A DNA stretch of 64,000 nt, taken from contig NZ_BJDG01000018.1 of assembly GCF_005404945.1 (NCBI RefSeq), positions 1-64,000 on the forward strand, written 5' to 3'. Below, piece by piece: positions 8,700-17,139 of this stretch. The notes under the pieces are model-generated. The model had not been told where the DNA came from and did not search any database. It worked only from the letters and a program-made list of their open reading frames with translations. Each line of letters opens with the position of its first letter. Position 1 is the stretch's first letter. This DNA is from Lactiplantibacillus pingfangensis (GTDB lineage: Bacteria > Bacillota > Bacilli > Lactobacillales > Lactobacillaceae). A program made the translations under genes and the position numbers.

Positions 8700-10130
8700 T
8701 TAATTTATTTCAGTGGCTTGTGTCAATTTAGCCTTCGCTTTTTTCGTTTGACCAACGTGTGCTAATCCAATACCAGTAAACCCACTGATAATCGAAATGA
8801 TTGGGCAAAGTAAGCTAAAGAAAACGAATGGTAAGTACTGAACCGTTGGTACACCTAGGGTTGTCGTTAAGAAGACCCCACCAACACCCCAAGGAACTAA
8901 GTAGTTGATGACCGTCCCACCATCTTCTAAGACCCGACCAAGGGATTGATCCGCTAAACCACCTTCGTTAAAAGCTTTACGGAAGGCACGACCAGGTAAG
9001 ATGATGGATAAGAATTGTTCACCAACAAAGACATTGACACCGATACAAGTTAAAATCCCCGCAGTAATCAACTTACCATCACTCGTTAAATGTTTGGCAA
9101 TCGGCGTCATAATTTGACCAATTAAGCCAAATTTCATCAACAGACCACCTAAGGAAAGTGTGACCACGATCAAGGCCACCATACTCATCATGCTGACAAT
9201 CCCACCACGAGATAATAGCGTATCCACACTGGCATTCCCGGTTTTTGAGACGAAGCCGGTATTAATAATTGCAGTTAGTTTGGTCATAGTAATTTTAGGT
9301 TGTTCAAATAAAATCAAACCGGCAGAAACAAAGATATTTAGTAGCATCGTTGGAATCGCGGGCATTTTAAAGCCGGCACAAACGAAAACTAGAATAATTG
9401 GTAACAAGGATAACGCGGAAATGCTGAAGTTGCCATTTAAGACAGCCACGGTTTCATTGATCTTGGCTAAGCTCACGTTGGCATTGTCATGACCTAAAAC
9501 GGCGAATAATCCAAGGCTAATCAGGCCAGCTGGCAAGGTCGTCCAAAGCAAGTGTTTGATATGGGCAAATAAATCCGTATCAACGACTGCTGAGGCTAAG
9601 TTGTTTGTTTCAGATAGTGGGGATAATTTATCCCCGAAGATTCCGCCGCTAATAATCGCCCCGGCAACTAACGCTGGATTCAAGTTCATGGTGACACCCA
9701 TCCCGAAAAAGGCAATCCCAACCGTCGAAGTCACGGTAAAGGCACTCCCGACAGCGGCACCAACTAACGTACAAACGATAAAGACGGACGGTAAGAACCA
9801 CTGAATGTTAATCAATTTAAACCCAATCACCATCAAGGTCGGAATGGTCCCAGCCGCAATCCAAGTTGAGATCATCGCGCCAATTAAAATAAAAATGAAG
9901 ATTGGAATGATCCCTTGATCAATACCTTCTTTAATGCCGGCATTCACCGCGGACCAAGGAAAGCCGCGTAGCATCGCCCAGGCGGTAACCACCCCCATGG
10001 CTAATAAGACTGGGACTTGAGGTGACAGGCCGAAGCCAATAACACCGAGGCTCATAATGCCTAAAACGACTAACAAAACGATTACTGCTTCTAAGGTGCT
10101 AATTTTCGGGGTGCTTTTGGTTTTATTCAT
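8700..10130 (-). CDS. NhaC-family transporter, probable tyrosine transporter
   Basis: A 476-residue polytopic protein of the NhaC Na+/H+ antiporter family (GDKLSPLSETNNLAS near residue 170, GGTVINYLVPWGVGG near 405). The ATG at 10130 has AAGGAG seven bases before it. Family annotation says Na+/H+ antiporter, but the transcript carries a T-box whose specifier reads UAC. Published comparative work on T-boxes predicted NhaC-type YheL proteins with Tyr T-boxes to be tyrosine transporters. I therefore infer tyrosine (perhaps tyrosine/tyramine) transport; sequence alone does not prove it. Confidence 0.85.
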   Translation of the reverse strand: MNKTKSTPKISTLEAVIVLLVVLGIMSLGVIGFGLSPQVPVLLAMGVVTAWAMLRGFPWSAVNAGIKEGIDQGIIPIFIFILIGAMISTWIAAGTIPTLMVIGFKLINIQWFLPSVFIVCTLVGAAVGSAFTVTSTVGIAFFGMGVTMNLNPALVAGAIISGGIFGDKLSPLSETNNLASAVVDTDLFAHIKHLLWTTLPAGLISLGLFAVLGHDNANVSLAKINETVAVLNGNFSISALSLLPIILVFVCAGFKMPAIPTMLLNIFVSAGLILFEQPKITMTKLTAIINTGFVSKTGNASVDTLLSRGGIVSMMSMVALIVVTLSLGGLLMKFGLIGQIMTPIAKHLTSDGKLITAGILTCIGVNVFVGEQFLSIILPGRAFRKAFNEGGLADQSLGRVLEDGGTVINYLVPWGVGGVFLTTTLGVPTVQYLPFVFFSLLCPIISIISGFTGIGLAHVGQTKKAKAKLTQATEIN

Positions 10131-10239
10131 GATTAATAACTCCTTTAATCAAAACTTCAGTAACAACCAACTAGCAGCGCCGATATCGCGCAATCCCACC
10201 ACAATGTTTAAGTGTCATTCTAATCATCCTCTTCTATAT

Positions 10240-10498
10240 AAAAAAATCGTCCCCATTGTTCGTTAGAACAACAGGGACGATTAGACTAGTCGCGGTACCA
10301 CCCAGGTTGAGGATTCATTAAAAAATCCCCACTCACTAGAAGATAACGGTTCTAGTTATTACCCGTCCAAATCTGAAACTCCGTTACCGTATTTCAACCA
10401 CAGCTCCTGATCGGTTCGCAGCAACCACCGACTTCCTGACACCCAGACCTGCATCTACTTGATGTAACGTTTAACGTTCGCTTATTAACTTGTGATTA
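10240..10498 (-). promoter_or_regulatory. T-box leader, Tyr (UAC) specifier
   Basis: Minus strand, 5' to 3': stem I closed by CGTTAC/GTAACG; an AGTAGA bulge; the specifier loop TTGAAATACG with UAC at 10389-10391 directly before the 3' arm; the T-box core TGGGTGGTACCGCG (10291-10304); and a terminator AATCGTCCC...GGGGACGATTTTTTT (10240-10282). All parts of a transcriptional T-box riboswitch are present. It should raise transcription when uncharged tRNA-Tyr accumulates. Confidence 0.93.
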
Positions 10499-10527
10499 AC
10501 AATACCACCGTTATTTTTAATCGTCAA
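10499..10527 (-). promoter_or_regulatory. Promoter of the T-box transcript
   Basis: -35 TTGACG, 17-base spacer, -10 TATTGT, directly upstream of the T-box leader. Confidence 0.6.
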
Positions 10528-10580
10528 GACATTATTCTAATCTTTTTATAATTTAAGGTAACAACGACCAGCACTATGCC

Positions 10581-11570
10581 TTAATCGCGCGGCTTAACTG
10601 GTGCTTTAACGCCATTCACGACCGCTTGCGGCAATTCATCATTTAAAACGGCAATCGCATTACCGGTCACAATTTTAGCCATGGCGTCACGCGCTTCAAC
10701 GGTCGCATTACCAATATGCGGCGTCAAGACGACGTTTTTCAGTTCAGCGAAACCGGGAGTTAGTTCAGGTTCCGTTTCATAAACATCCAACGCGGCGCCG
10801 GCAAGTTTTCCTTGTTGCAATCTTGATAATAGCGCCTGTTCGTCCACTAATGGGCCACGAGCGGCGTTAATGACATAGGCACTCGTTTTCATCAGCGCCA
10901 ATTGATCCTTGCCCAATAAATGTTGGGTTTCACTGGTCAGTGGGGCGTGTAAGCTGACAACATCGGCCGTCTTTAATAACTCGTCTAGGGAAACATAAGT
11001 TGCGTCCGTCTTGCTAGCACTAAATACATTCAGGGGATGCCGTTGCGTATAAATAATCGTCATCCCAAACGCGTGTAACCGTTTAGCCACTGCTTGACCA
11101 ATCGCACCCATTCCAATAATTCCGAGTGTCTTCCCTTTCACTTCATGGCCTAAGAAAAACAGCGGTGCCCAACCATCAAAGCCAGTTGTTCGCATGACTT
11201 GGTCCCCTTCGACCAAGCGATGCACTAATGCCAAAATCAAGCCAACAGTAACCTCAGCCGTGCTTGCGGTTGATACCCCCGGGGTATTGGTGACCGCAAT
11301 CGCCCGATTGGCTGCATAATTGACATCAATATTATTGAATCCGGCACCAAAATTCGCAATCAGCTTTAACTTGGGTGCGTGGTCAATCACATCGCGATCA
11401 ACTCGAGTTGAAAGTGGTGTAATCAACACTTCAGCATCCGCGACGCCCGCAACTAATTCCTCGTGCGAGATCAACCCGTTGCCTTGATAAACTGCTGGTT
11501 CGAGCCCAGCACGTTGTAAACTAGTAATCCCACTCGTGGGAATTGCCGCTGAAATAAAAATCTTTGCCAA
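10581..11570 (-). CDS. D-isomer-specific 2-hydroxyacid dehydrogenase
   Basis: A 329-residue NAD(P)-dependent oxidoreductase of the D-2-hydroxyacid dehydrogenase family (glyoxylate/hydroxypyruvate reductase-like). Visible parts: Rossmann loop GIIGMGAIGQAVAKR near residue 150, catalytic Arg in INAARGPLVDE near 235, Glu in DVYETEPE and His in TPHIGNAT near 287. Length is normal. The start is TTG at 11570 with GAAAGGAAG upstream. Likely reduces a 2-keto acid to its D-hydroxy acid. It is monocistronic and ends next to the T-box promoter. Confidence 0.85.
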   Translation of the reverse strand: MAKIFISAAIPTSGITSLQRAGLEPAVYQGNGLISHEELVAGVADAEVLITPLSTRVDRDVIDHAPKLKLIANFGAGFNNIDVNYAANRAIAVTNTPGVSTASTAEVTVGLILALVHRLVEGDQVMRTTGFDGWAPLFFLGHEVKGKTLGIIGMGAIGQAVAKRLHAFGMTIIYTQRHPLNVFSASKTDATYVSLDELLKTADVVSLHAPLTSETQHLLGKDQLALMKTSAYVINAARGPLVDEQALLSRLQQGKLAGAALDVYETEPELTPGFAELKNVVLTPHIGNATVEARDAMAKIVTGNAIAVLNDELPQAVVNGVKAPVKPRD

Positions 11571-11589
11571 TGTTATTGCTTCCTTTCAA

Positions 11590-11665
11590 AGAGTGGGACA
11601 AGGGGCGGGTTGCTACCGAGCAAAGCCGCTTGTGCCACGTTTCGACAATAAATATTCGGAGCTAC
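11590..11665. repeat. Short intergenic repeat fragment
   Basis: CCACGTTTCGACAATAAATA is the inverse of the block at 8484-8520. It is part of the mosaic of family-B-like intergenic sequences. Confidence 0.4.
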
Positions 11666-11703
11666 AAAAGAACCGACCACTAATGTGGCTGGCTCATCGT
11701 CAC

Positions 11704-12600
11704 TTACCATAAAAATGAAATCATCGCTTTTGCGACTTGTGGATTTTGATTTAATGCACAGTGGGCCGCGTTCGAGCCACTATAAAACTGTTCTTGGTAC
11801 GTGGCTAACTGTCGCCGTAAAACATACCCAATTGAGCGTGCCGAGGCGACGCTGACATAACCATCATTGTTAAACCCGTTATCAGTATCACCAATCACAT
11901 TCAACATTTTAACGTCTTTCGGAAAGTTATGTCGTTGTTTGACCATGGCCGCAAAATGGCTCGTGAACCGAATTGGCTTGGCCGTCATCTGCCGGACTTG
12001 GCGCTCAGTTTCGGCATTTAAATAGCCAGTTAAACCATCGAATGGCCCACCAATCGTCACCACTTTGTTCAACGTTGGCAGTTGCCGGTCATGGCCATAC
12101 TTCAACGCTTGATTCACAATGTCATTAGCACCCAGTGAATGACCGACGGCGTTATATCGGTTGACCCCATACTTGGTCTTTAATTGAACCAGCACTTGAT
12201 GTAACCAATAGATCTGGGCCTTTTGTGACGCATGATTATCTTGAAAAATAACTTGCACCATCGGATTCTTGAGTGACTGATGCCAGTAACCCTTGAATGC
12301 CATGACGCCATTTTTATAAACATGGACCACGAGTGCCTTCTGTGCCGCACCGGCCTTTTGCGCATGGGTCATTAAATAATTAGTCGAACTCGCGCCACCA
12401 TTGTAGCCATGTAAAAATATCGTTGCTGTCTTCGTTTTCTGATACTGATTACTGAGTTTTACCGCCGTTGTCGGCGTTAACTGGCTCGTCACCTTTGTAA
12501 TTTTTGGATCACTGTTGCGGGCACCAATTAGAATAACTGCCATGCCGATTACAAAGGCCAACAGTAGAAATTGAAGCACCGTTCTAAACCGTTTCACCAA
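11704..12600 (-). CDS. Alpha/beta hydrolase with N-terminal membrane anchor (DUF915-like)
   Basis: A 298-residue secreted or anchored serine hydrolase. A hydrophobic segment near residues 8-27 forms an anchor or signal. Oxyanion region IFLHGYNGGASSTNY and the nucleophile elbow NAVGHSLGAND follow; the late H in SNAAHCALNQNP probably completes the triad. This is the DUF915 cell-surface hydrolase type common in lactobacilli. I chose TTG at 12600 because GGGAG lies ten bases before it; the open frame continues to 12660 without a ribosome site. Substrate unknown. Confidence 0.8.
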   Translation of the reverse strand: MVKRFRTVLQFLLLAFVIGMAVILIGARNSDPKITKVTSQLTPTTAVKLSNQYQKTKTATIFLHGYNGGASSTNYLMTHAQKAGAAQKALVVHVYKNGVMAFKGYWHQSLKNPMVQVIFQDNHASQKAQIYWLHQVLVQLKTKYGVNRYNAVGHSLGANDIVNQALKYGHDRQLPTLNKVVTIGGPFDGLTGYLNAETERQVRQMTAKPIRFTSHFAAMVKQRHNFPKDVKMLNVIGDTDNGFNNDGYVSVASARSIGYVLRRQLATYQEQFYSGSNAAHCALNQNPQVAKAMISFLW

Positions 12601-12781
12601 AATTTTCGCTCTCCCTATTATGTTTACTCTTTCTATTCTAACCGATTCAACCCAAATCACAATTATTATCTTTATCTGACTTAATCATGGACCGCTTCGA
12701 TATCGTTTTTAACTTAAGACGCCTATAATTAAACTTGTGCCAGTTAGGCCACTATTTTAACGAACAGGCTTGGAGGAAATC

Positions 12782-13282
12782 ATGTACGATAAAAATTTTA
12801 AATACCCGGATAAAGCGGCTTATGATTTTGTCATCAAAGCGCTCGCTGCCAAGGGTATAACCTATAAAGAAATTGCACAAATCACCTATAACTTACAAAT
12901 TAATTATGTCCCCAATCTAACCATTGAAGAATGTGAACTGGAAACCAAAGAAGTGCTCCACAAACGCGAATTGCTGAATAATGCCATGGTCGCACTGGAA
13001 CTTGACCGGCTGGCAACTGAGGGACAACTTAAAGAACCCTTGCAAACAATCATCGCTAGCGATGCGGGGGTCTTCGGGGTCGATGAAGGCTTAGCTTTGA
13101 ATATGGCTAACATTTATGGGACTATCGGTGTCACCAATTATGGCTACGTTGATAAGGTCAAGGAAGGCGTCATTAAAAAGCTTGACACCGACAAGTCTGG
13201 CGCTGTAAATACCTTTATTGATGACTTAGTCGGCGCAATTGCCGCCGCTGTAGCGGCTAAAATTGCCCATAAATACGCTTAA
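12782..13282 (+). CDS. Phosphatidylglycerophosphatase A-like protein (YutG type)
   Basis: A 166-residue protein resembling the PgpA/YutG family, which removes the phosphate from phosphatidylglycerol phosphate in phospholipid synthesis. N-terminal helical part, then the conserved segment LKEPLQTIIASDAGVFGVDE and TNYGYVDKVKEGVIKKLD. A short Ala-rich C-terminus follows. The ATG at 12782 has GGAGG six bases upstream. Monocistronic, with its own terminator. Confidence 0.75.
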   Translation: MYDKNFKYPDKAAYDFVIKALAAKGITYKEIAQITYNLQINYVPNLTIEECELETKEVLHKRELLNNAMVALELDRLATEGQLKEPLQTIIASDAGVFGVDEGLALNMANIYGTIGVTNYGYVDKVKEGVIKKLDTDKSGAVNTFIDDLVGAIAAAVAAKIAHKYA

Positions 13283-13361
13283 TCATTTACCAGCTGTGTA
13301 CATCCAAAATTGGTTAGACCAGTGTCACAACTTCGATTAATATCAAGATTGTTATAAAAGT

Positions 13362-13412
13362 AAAAGAACGTCAACTGTCCTAATCAGTTTAGGAAGCCAG
13401 TTAACGTTCTTT
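13362..13412. terminator. Bidirectional terminator
   Basis: AAAAGAACGTCAACTG pairs with CAGTTAACGTTCTTTT. It serves pgpA (plus) and possibly the Spx gene (minus). Confidence 0.8.
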
Positions 13413-13464
13413 TATTAACTTATTTTTCACTAAGATTAGTTTATGACAGCTAATCAAACTAACC

Positions 13465-13869
13465 TTAGGCCAGTTGATGTTCTGATAATGCCTTCATCTT
13501 CAAGACACGTTGATCCCGTGGAATAAACATGCGAATCTCATCCTGATTAAAACCACATAATAACCGATGATCATCAAAAATAATTGGCCGACGTAACAAC
13601 TGTGGCGTTTGACTTAAAACATGGACCGCTTCACTCAGCGACATGTCCTCAATCGGCGTCGTCCGACTCAATTGTTGGTACGCATTTGACTTGGTGCTAA
13701 TTAAATCATCAATTCCGTCGTACGTGTACTGTAGCAAATGTTTAATTTCAACTTCAGTCAACGGCTGGGCATTCATGTTGCGTTCATGGAACGGAATTCG
13801 ATGCTCTAATAACCAACGATGGGCTTTCCGACAACTTGCGGTACTTGGTAACACACATAAGTTTATCAT
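13465..13869 (-). CDS. Spx/ArsC-family regulator with altered redox motif
   Basis: A 134-residue Spx paralogue; Spx proteins bind the RNA polymerase alpha subunit and redirect transcription under thiol stress. Conserved features: SCRKAHRWLLEH, DGIDDLISTKSNAYQQL, LLRRPIIFDDHRL and DEIRMFIPR. The usual CxxC (SCTSC in B. subtilis Spx) reads STASC, so the first redox Cys (position 10) is Thr while Cys13 remains. A disulfide switch of the normal kind is not possible. The ATG at 13869 follows GGGGATAA. The frame is open to 13905, but those codons lack a ribosome site. Confidence 0.85.
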   Translation of the reverse strand: MINLCVLPSTASCRKAHRWLLEHRIPFHERNMNAQPLTEVEIKHLLQYTYDGIDDLISTKSNAYQQLSRTTPIEDMSLSEAVHVLSQTPQLLRRPIIFDDHRLLCGFNQDEIRMFIPRDQRVLKMKALSEHQLA

Positions 13870-14092
13870 ATTATTATCCCCAATCTTGCTTGCCTCACAA
13901 TGCAACCCCCATTATTGTGCACTGTAATAGTTGACGTCATTAATTAACACCCTAATCATAGCAAAATTATGTTCTAATTGCTAGCGTTTTCAAGAAAATA
14001 ATAAAAATAATTTGATGACCGCAGTTTATAAGCCGAATTATTCGGATTTTATAATGACCATCATTAAGAAATTAATATTAAATCAGCAGTTA

Positions 14093-14461
14093 TTAGCCCC
14101 GTTCTTGCAAGTAAGCCAGTAAAACGACGGCTTGGTTGTGCTGCTCATCCTTAGCGCCGTATAATAAGATAACGTTGGTTTGCTTGAGTTGTTCGGCTAC
14201 TTTTTTTACAAACTCAGCGGTCATCGGATTGGCTTCAATTTCTGCAAGATACCGTTTTTGAAATTCAGGATACTTGGCAGGTTCGTGATTGAACCATTTG
14301 CGTAATTCGGTAGTTGGTCCCATTTCTTTGGCCCAATCATCCAAATGTGCATTTACCTTAGAAATACCTCGTGGCCATAAGCGGTCGACTAAAATCCGAT
14401 AACCATCCAGATCGGCTGGCTTCGTATAAATCCGTTCTAATTTCAAGTCCAACTTCATCAT
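14093..14461 (-). CDS. DUF488-family protein
   Basis: A 122-residue protein of the DUF488 (YeaO-like) family, recognised from DGYRILVDRLWPRGISK near residue 20, the WFNHEPAKYPEFQKRY segment and LLYGAKDEQHNQAVVL near the end. Function is not established. The ribosome site is weak; ATG at 14461 or 14458, or TTG at 14467, are possible. It is divergent from the DNA glycosylase gene with only about 30 bases between. Confidence 0.75.
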   Translation of the reverse strand: MMKLDLKLERIYTKPADLDGYRILVDRLWPRGISKVNAHLDDWAKEMGPTTELRKWFNHEPAKYPEFQKRYLAEIEANPMTAEFVKKVAEQLKQTNVILLYGAKDEQHNQAVVLLAYLQERG

Positions 14462-14490
14462 CTTCAATCTTTAGAATTCGAGGAATTATC

Positions 14491-15126
14491 TTGTCTCACT
14501 CACAATACGTCAATGCCGACTTTTTTACCGGTCGGCCAACAATTGAAATCGCCCAAGCGTTATTAGGTTCAACCTTATTATATCGCACTCCCGAAATTAC
14601 GGGTGGCGGTTTAATCGTTGAAGCCGAAGCTTATTTGGGCACTAATGACACTGCCGCACACGCGTTTAAAGGTCGGCGCAGTGCCTTCAGTGAACCACTC
14701 TACCGCGGCCCGGGGACCTTATATATCTATCGCTTACGTGCCAACTATTTATTGGATATTGTCACGCAACCGGCAGAGACGCCCGAAGGCATTCTCATTC
14801 GTGCCATTGAACCGAGTATTAATCCCGAACAACTCATTAAAAATCGCGGCAAAAGTGGCGTGCTCGTTACCAATGGTCCAGGAAAACTCATGCAGGCACT
14901 CGGCATCCAAGATCAAGGCATGAATTTGATGGCAATTAATGATAGTCAGCTAGCCGTCGACCTTGGTCAACGAAAAGTCCCCCGGCAAATTTTAGCGTTG
15001 CCGCGCGTTGGTGTGAATCCCAACGCTGCCAGTGGCCAGCTTCCACTGCGTTTTGTGGTTGCCGGTAACCCTTACTTGAGTGATATTAAGAAACGCGATT
15101 GGCAGTCGGACCATGGTTGGAAATAA
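14491..15126 (+). CDS. 3-methyladenine (alkyladenine) DNA glycosylase, Aag/MPG family
   Basis: A 211-residue DNA repair enzyme of the human-AAG type that excises alkylated and deaminated purines. Signature LLGSTLLYR, GGGLIVEAEAYLGTNDTAAHAF (catalytic Glu in VEAEAY) and LYRGPGTLYIYRL are present, with a later TNGPGKLMQALG motif. The start is TTG at 14491 preceded by GAGGA; an open frame further upstream overlaps the DUF488 gene and is not used. Ends in a terminator shared with the deo operon. Confidence 0.9.
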   Translation: MSHSQYVNADFFTGRPTIEIAQALLGSTLLYRTPEITGGGLIVEAEAYLGTNDTAAHAFKGRRSAFSEPLYRGPGTLYIYRLRANYLLDIVTQPAETPEGILIRAIEPSINPEQLIKNRGKSGVLVTNGPGKLMQALGIQDQGMNLMAINDSQLAVDLGQRKVPRQILALPRVGVNPNAASGQLPLRFVVAGNPYLSDIKKRDWQSDHGWK

Positions 15127-15129
15127 GTC

Positions 15130-15169
15130 AAAAAAATTGCAAGCCTAAAATAAGGCTTGCAATTTTTTT
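15130..15169. terminator. Bidirectional terminator, glycosylase / deo operon
   Basis: AAAAAAATTGCAAGCC pairs with GGCTTGCAATTTTTTT around a 7-base loop. Confidence 0.88.
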
Positions 15170-15172
15170 ATA

Positions 15173-16093
15173 TTAGACAGGTTGAACCAACATATCAACC
15201 AATTCAGCCTTAGTTGGATAAGACTTTTGAGTACCTTTTTTAGTAACCGTCATCGCTGCATATTGATTCGCATGTTGTAACGCTGTTGGCACATCTTCAC
15301 CCTCAGCGAAATAGTGTGAGAAACTCCCGATAAATGAATCACCAGCTCCAGTCGTGTCAACGGCCTTGACCTTCATCCCTGGAACAATTTCCGAATGTCC
15401 GGCGGTAACCCAGAGTGCACCTTTGCTGCCAAGCGTGATGATCAAGTTCCCAACACCACGACCAATTAGGTTTTCGGCAGCCAATTTAATCTCATCCAAA
15501 TTACCCGTTGGCATGCCGGTTAATGTCGCCAATTCAGTTTCATTAGGGGTAAAGAAAGCGACTTTTGAAACATAATCAATGTTTAAGTCTTCATTAGCAG
15601 GGGCTGGATTAAGTAATACCGGCACACCATACTTCACGCCCAAATCAATGGCATGATAATTTGTTGCTAACGAAATTTCTTGCTGCAACACAATTAGTTT
15701 TGAGTTTTTAATGAGATCTACTTTTTCATCTAAAACGGCTGGCGTTAATTCTTTATTAGCACCTTTGATAATTAAAATCCGATTATCACTCGTTGGATCA
15801 ACAAAGATTGGTGCAACCCCACTCGCTTGATGACCAATGCCGATACCATCAGTCCGAATTCCACTAGCCTTATAGTTTGTAAGTTGTTGTTGACCAAAAT
15901 CATCATTACCGACCATTGTAATAAAGTTAACGTCGGAACCAAGACGGGCTGCAGCCATCGCTTGATTAGCACCTTTGCCACCAAAACCCATACTAAATTC
16001 TGGGGCTTCAATTGTCTCGCCTTCAATCGGCATTCGATCAACATACGCGGTTAAATCAATCATATTTGAGCCAATTACTGTAATATCTGCCAT
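15173..16093 (-). CDS. deoK: 2-Deoxyribokinase (PfkB/ribokinase family)
   Basis: A 306-residue sugar kinase. GFGGKGANQAMAAARLG near residue 37 and DTTGAGDSFIGSFSHY near 250 are the PfkB signatures. The N-terminus reads IGSNMIDL: deoxyribokinases such as Salmonella DeoK carry Met where ribokinases carry an Asn that contacts the ribose 2-hydroxyl. The neighbours (deoC, FucP-like permease, DUF4432 epimerase-like protein, SorC regulator) reproduce the deoxyribose operon. I therefore call it deoxyribokinase rather than ribokinase, making deoxyribose-5-phosphate for DeoC. Last gene of the operon, 12 bases after deoX. Confidence 0.82.
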   Translation of the reverse strand: MADITVIGSNMIDLTAYVDRMPIEGETIEAPEFSMGFGGKGANQAMAAARLGSDVNFITMVGNDDFGQQQLTNYKASGIRTDGIGIGHQASGVAPIFVDPTSDNRILIIKGANKELTPAVLDEKVDLIKNSKLIVLQQEISLATNYHAIDLGVKYGVPVLLNPAPANEDLNIDYVSKVAFFTPNETELATLTGMPTGNLDEIKLAAENLIGRGVGNLIITLGSKGALWVTAGHSEIVPGMKVKAVDTTGAGDSFIGSFSHYFAEGEDVPTALQHANQYAAMTVTKKGTQKSYPTKAELVDMLVQPV

Positions 16094-16105
16094 GATGTGG
16101 CCTCC

Positions 16106-17122
16106 TTAGTTTTCCAAACCTGTCGTGACGGTAAACTGCCGTTGTTCCATCGGCTTCAATTGGATTAAGGTTCCTGCCTTTTCAGCAGCGTGCTTACCTT
16201 CTGGCGTGCTTGTCCCAGGTAACGCAAAAGCGGCAACTTGTTGGTCAGCATTGTATAAAATCCACCGAGTCGCAATTGGGAATTGGCTCGTCTTGAATTT
16301 TGTTAAGAAGTTATGTTCATCGTTTAAGTGCAAGCGGAATTCAGCAACATCCGTGAATTGGGTCAAATCTTTAGAGAAGAATACAATCTCTGGGTCATAG
16401 TGATCCGGATCATCTAATCTATTGATCAGTTCACCGCTAGCTTTAAGTTTATCATTATACGCTAACCAATCTGGCGTTGGGTGCACATGACTTGGCACCG
16501 TTTGACGTAATTGGAAGGCTTCATCGGGCATATTTTGTTCAATTCTGCCATTTTCTGCATAGGCATAATTCATGTGACACATATATTGTAATGGCATTGG
16601 TTGATACTTGGATAAGTTCGTGACACTCAAATTAATATCGAATAACCCAGAATCTTTACGCATCATGACTGAAGGTTCACTTAAATAATGATCGCCAAAA
16701 CCTTTGACATATTCAAAGTCTGCATGAATCGTTAACGTCCCTTCCCCTAAGGTTAAATAAGCATGATCCATTCGACTAGTTGGAAATTCACCATGTAGTT
16801 GATAGTCATCTTCCGGCGCCGGCGTCCCATTGCCTAGTAAGCCAGAAGTGAATTGGAAACAACCATACGTATCTGCAATCCCCTTACCCGGAAGTGGTTG
16901 CGAAAACATATCCTTCATTTTTAATGAGATATTGTCAAAAATTGCATCCCAGATAATTAGCCCCATAAATGGCAGGACTACTAAATGGCCTCGACTATTT
17001 TCAATCCGCAAACCGTCGACACTCGAAGGATACGTAAAAGTTGTTGCTTTAAAATCATCATCTTGGTACAAAACTTTTTCTGCTTCTCCAAACATTGCAT
17101 GGGTTAAATTAATTTTTTTCAT
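16106..17122 (-). CDS. deoX: DUF4432 aldose-epimerase-like protein (DeoX)
   Basis: A 338-residue protein of the galactose-mutarotase fold (DUF4432). Conserved pieces: LRIENSRGHLVVLPFMGLIIW near residue 38, the His-containing DDYQLHGEFP near 108, and QYMCHMNYAYAENG near 185. In enterobacterial deoxyribose operons a gene of this kind (deoX) accompanies the kinase and permease and is thought to be a mutarotase for deoxyribose. It sits between deoP and deoK with short spacing. A catalytic role is inferred from family and context only. Confidence 0.78.
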   Translation of the reverse strand: MKKINLTHAMFGEAEKVLYQDDDFKATTFTYPSSVDGLRIENSRGHLVVLPFMGLIIWDAIFDNISLKMKDMFSQPLPGKGIADTYGCFQFTSGLLGNGTPAPEDDYQLHGEFPTSRMDHAYLTLGEGTLTIHADFEYVKGFGDHYLSEPSVMMRKDSGLFDINLSVTNLSKYQPMPLQYMCHMNYAYAENGRIEQNMPDEAFQLRQTVPSHVHPTPDWLAYNDKLKASGELINRLDDPDHYDPEIVFFSKDLTQFTDVAEFRLHLNDEHNFLTKFKTSQFPIATRWILYNADQQVAAFALPGTSTPEGKHAAEKAGTLIQLKPMEQRQFTVTTGLEN

Positions 17123-17139
17123 TTTAGTTACTCCTCGTT

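Noticed and set aside
14032-14044. CCGAATTATTCGG palindrome upstream of the Spx gene
   Set aside because: Short and without a clear promoter relation; could be chance in AT-rich DNA.
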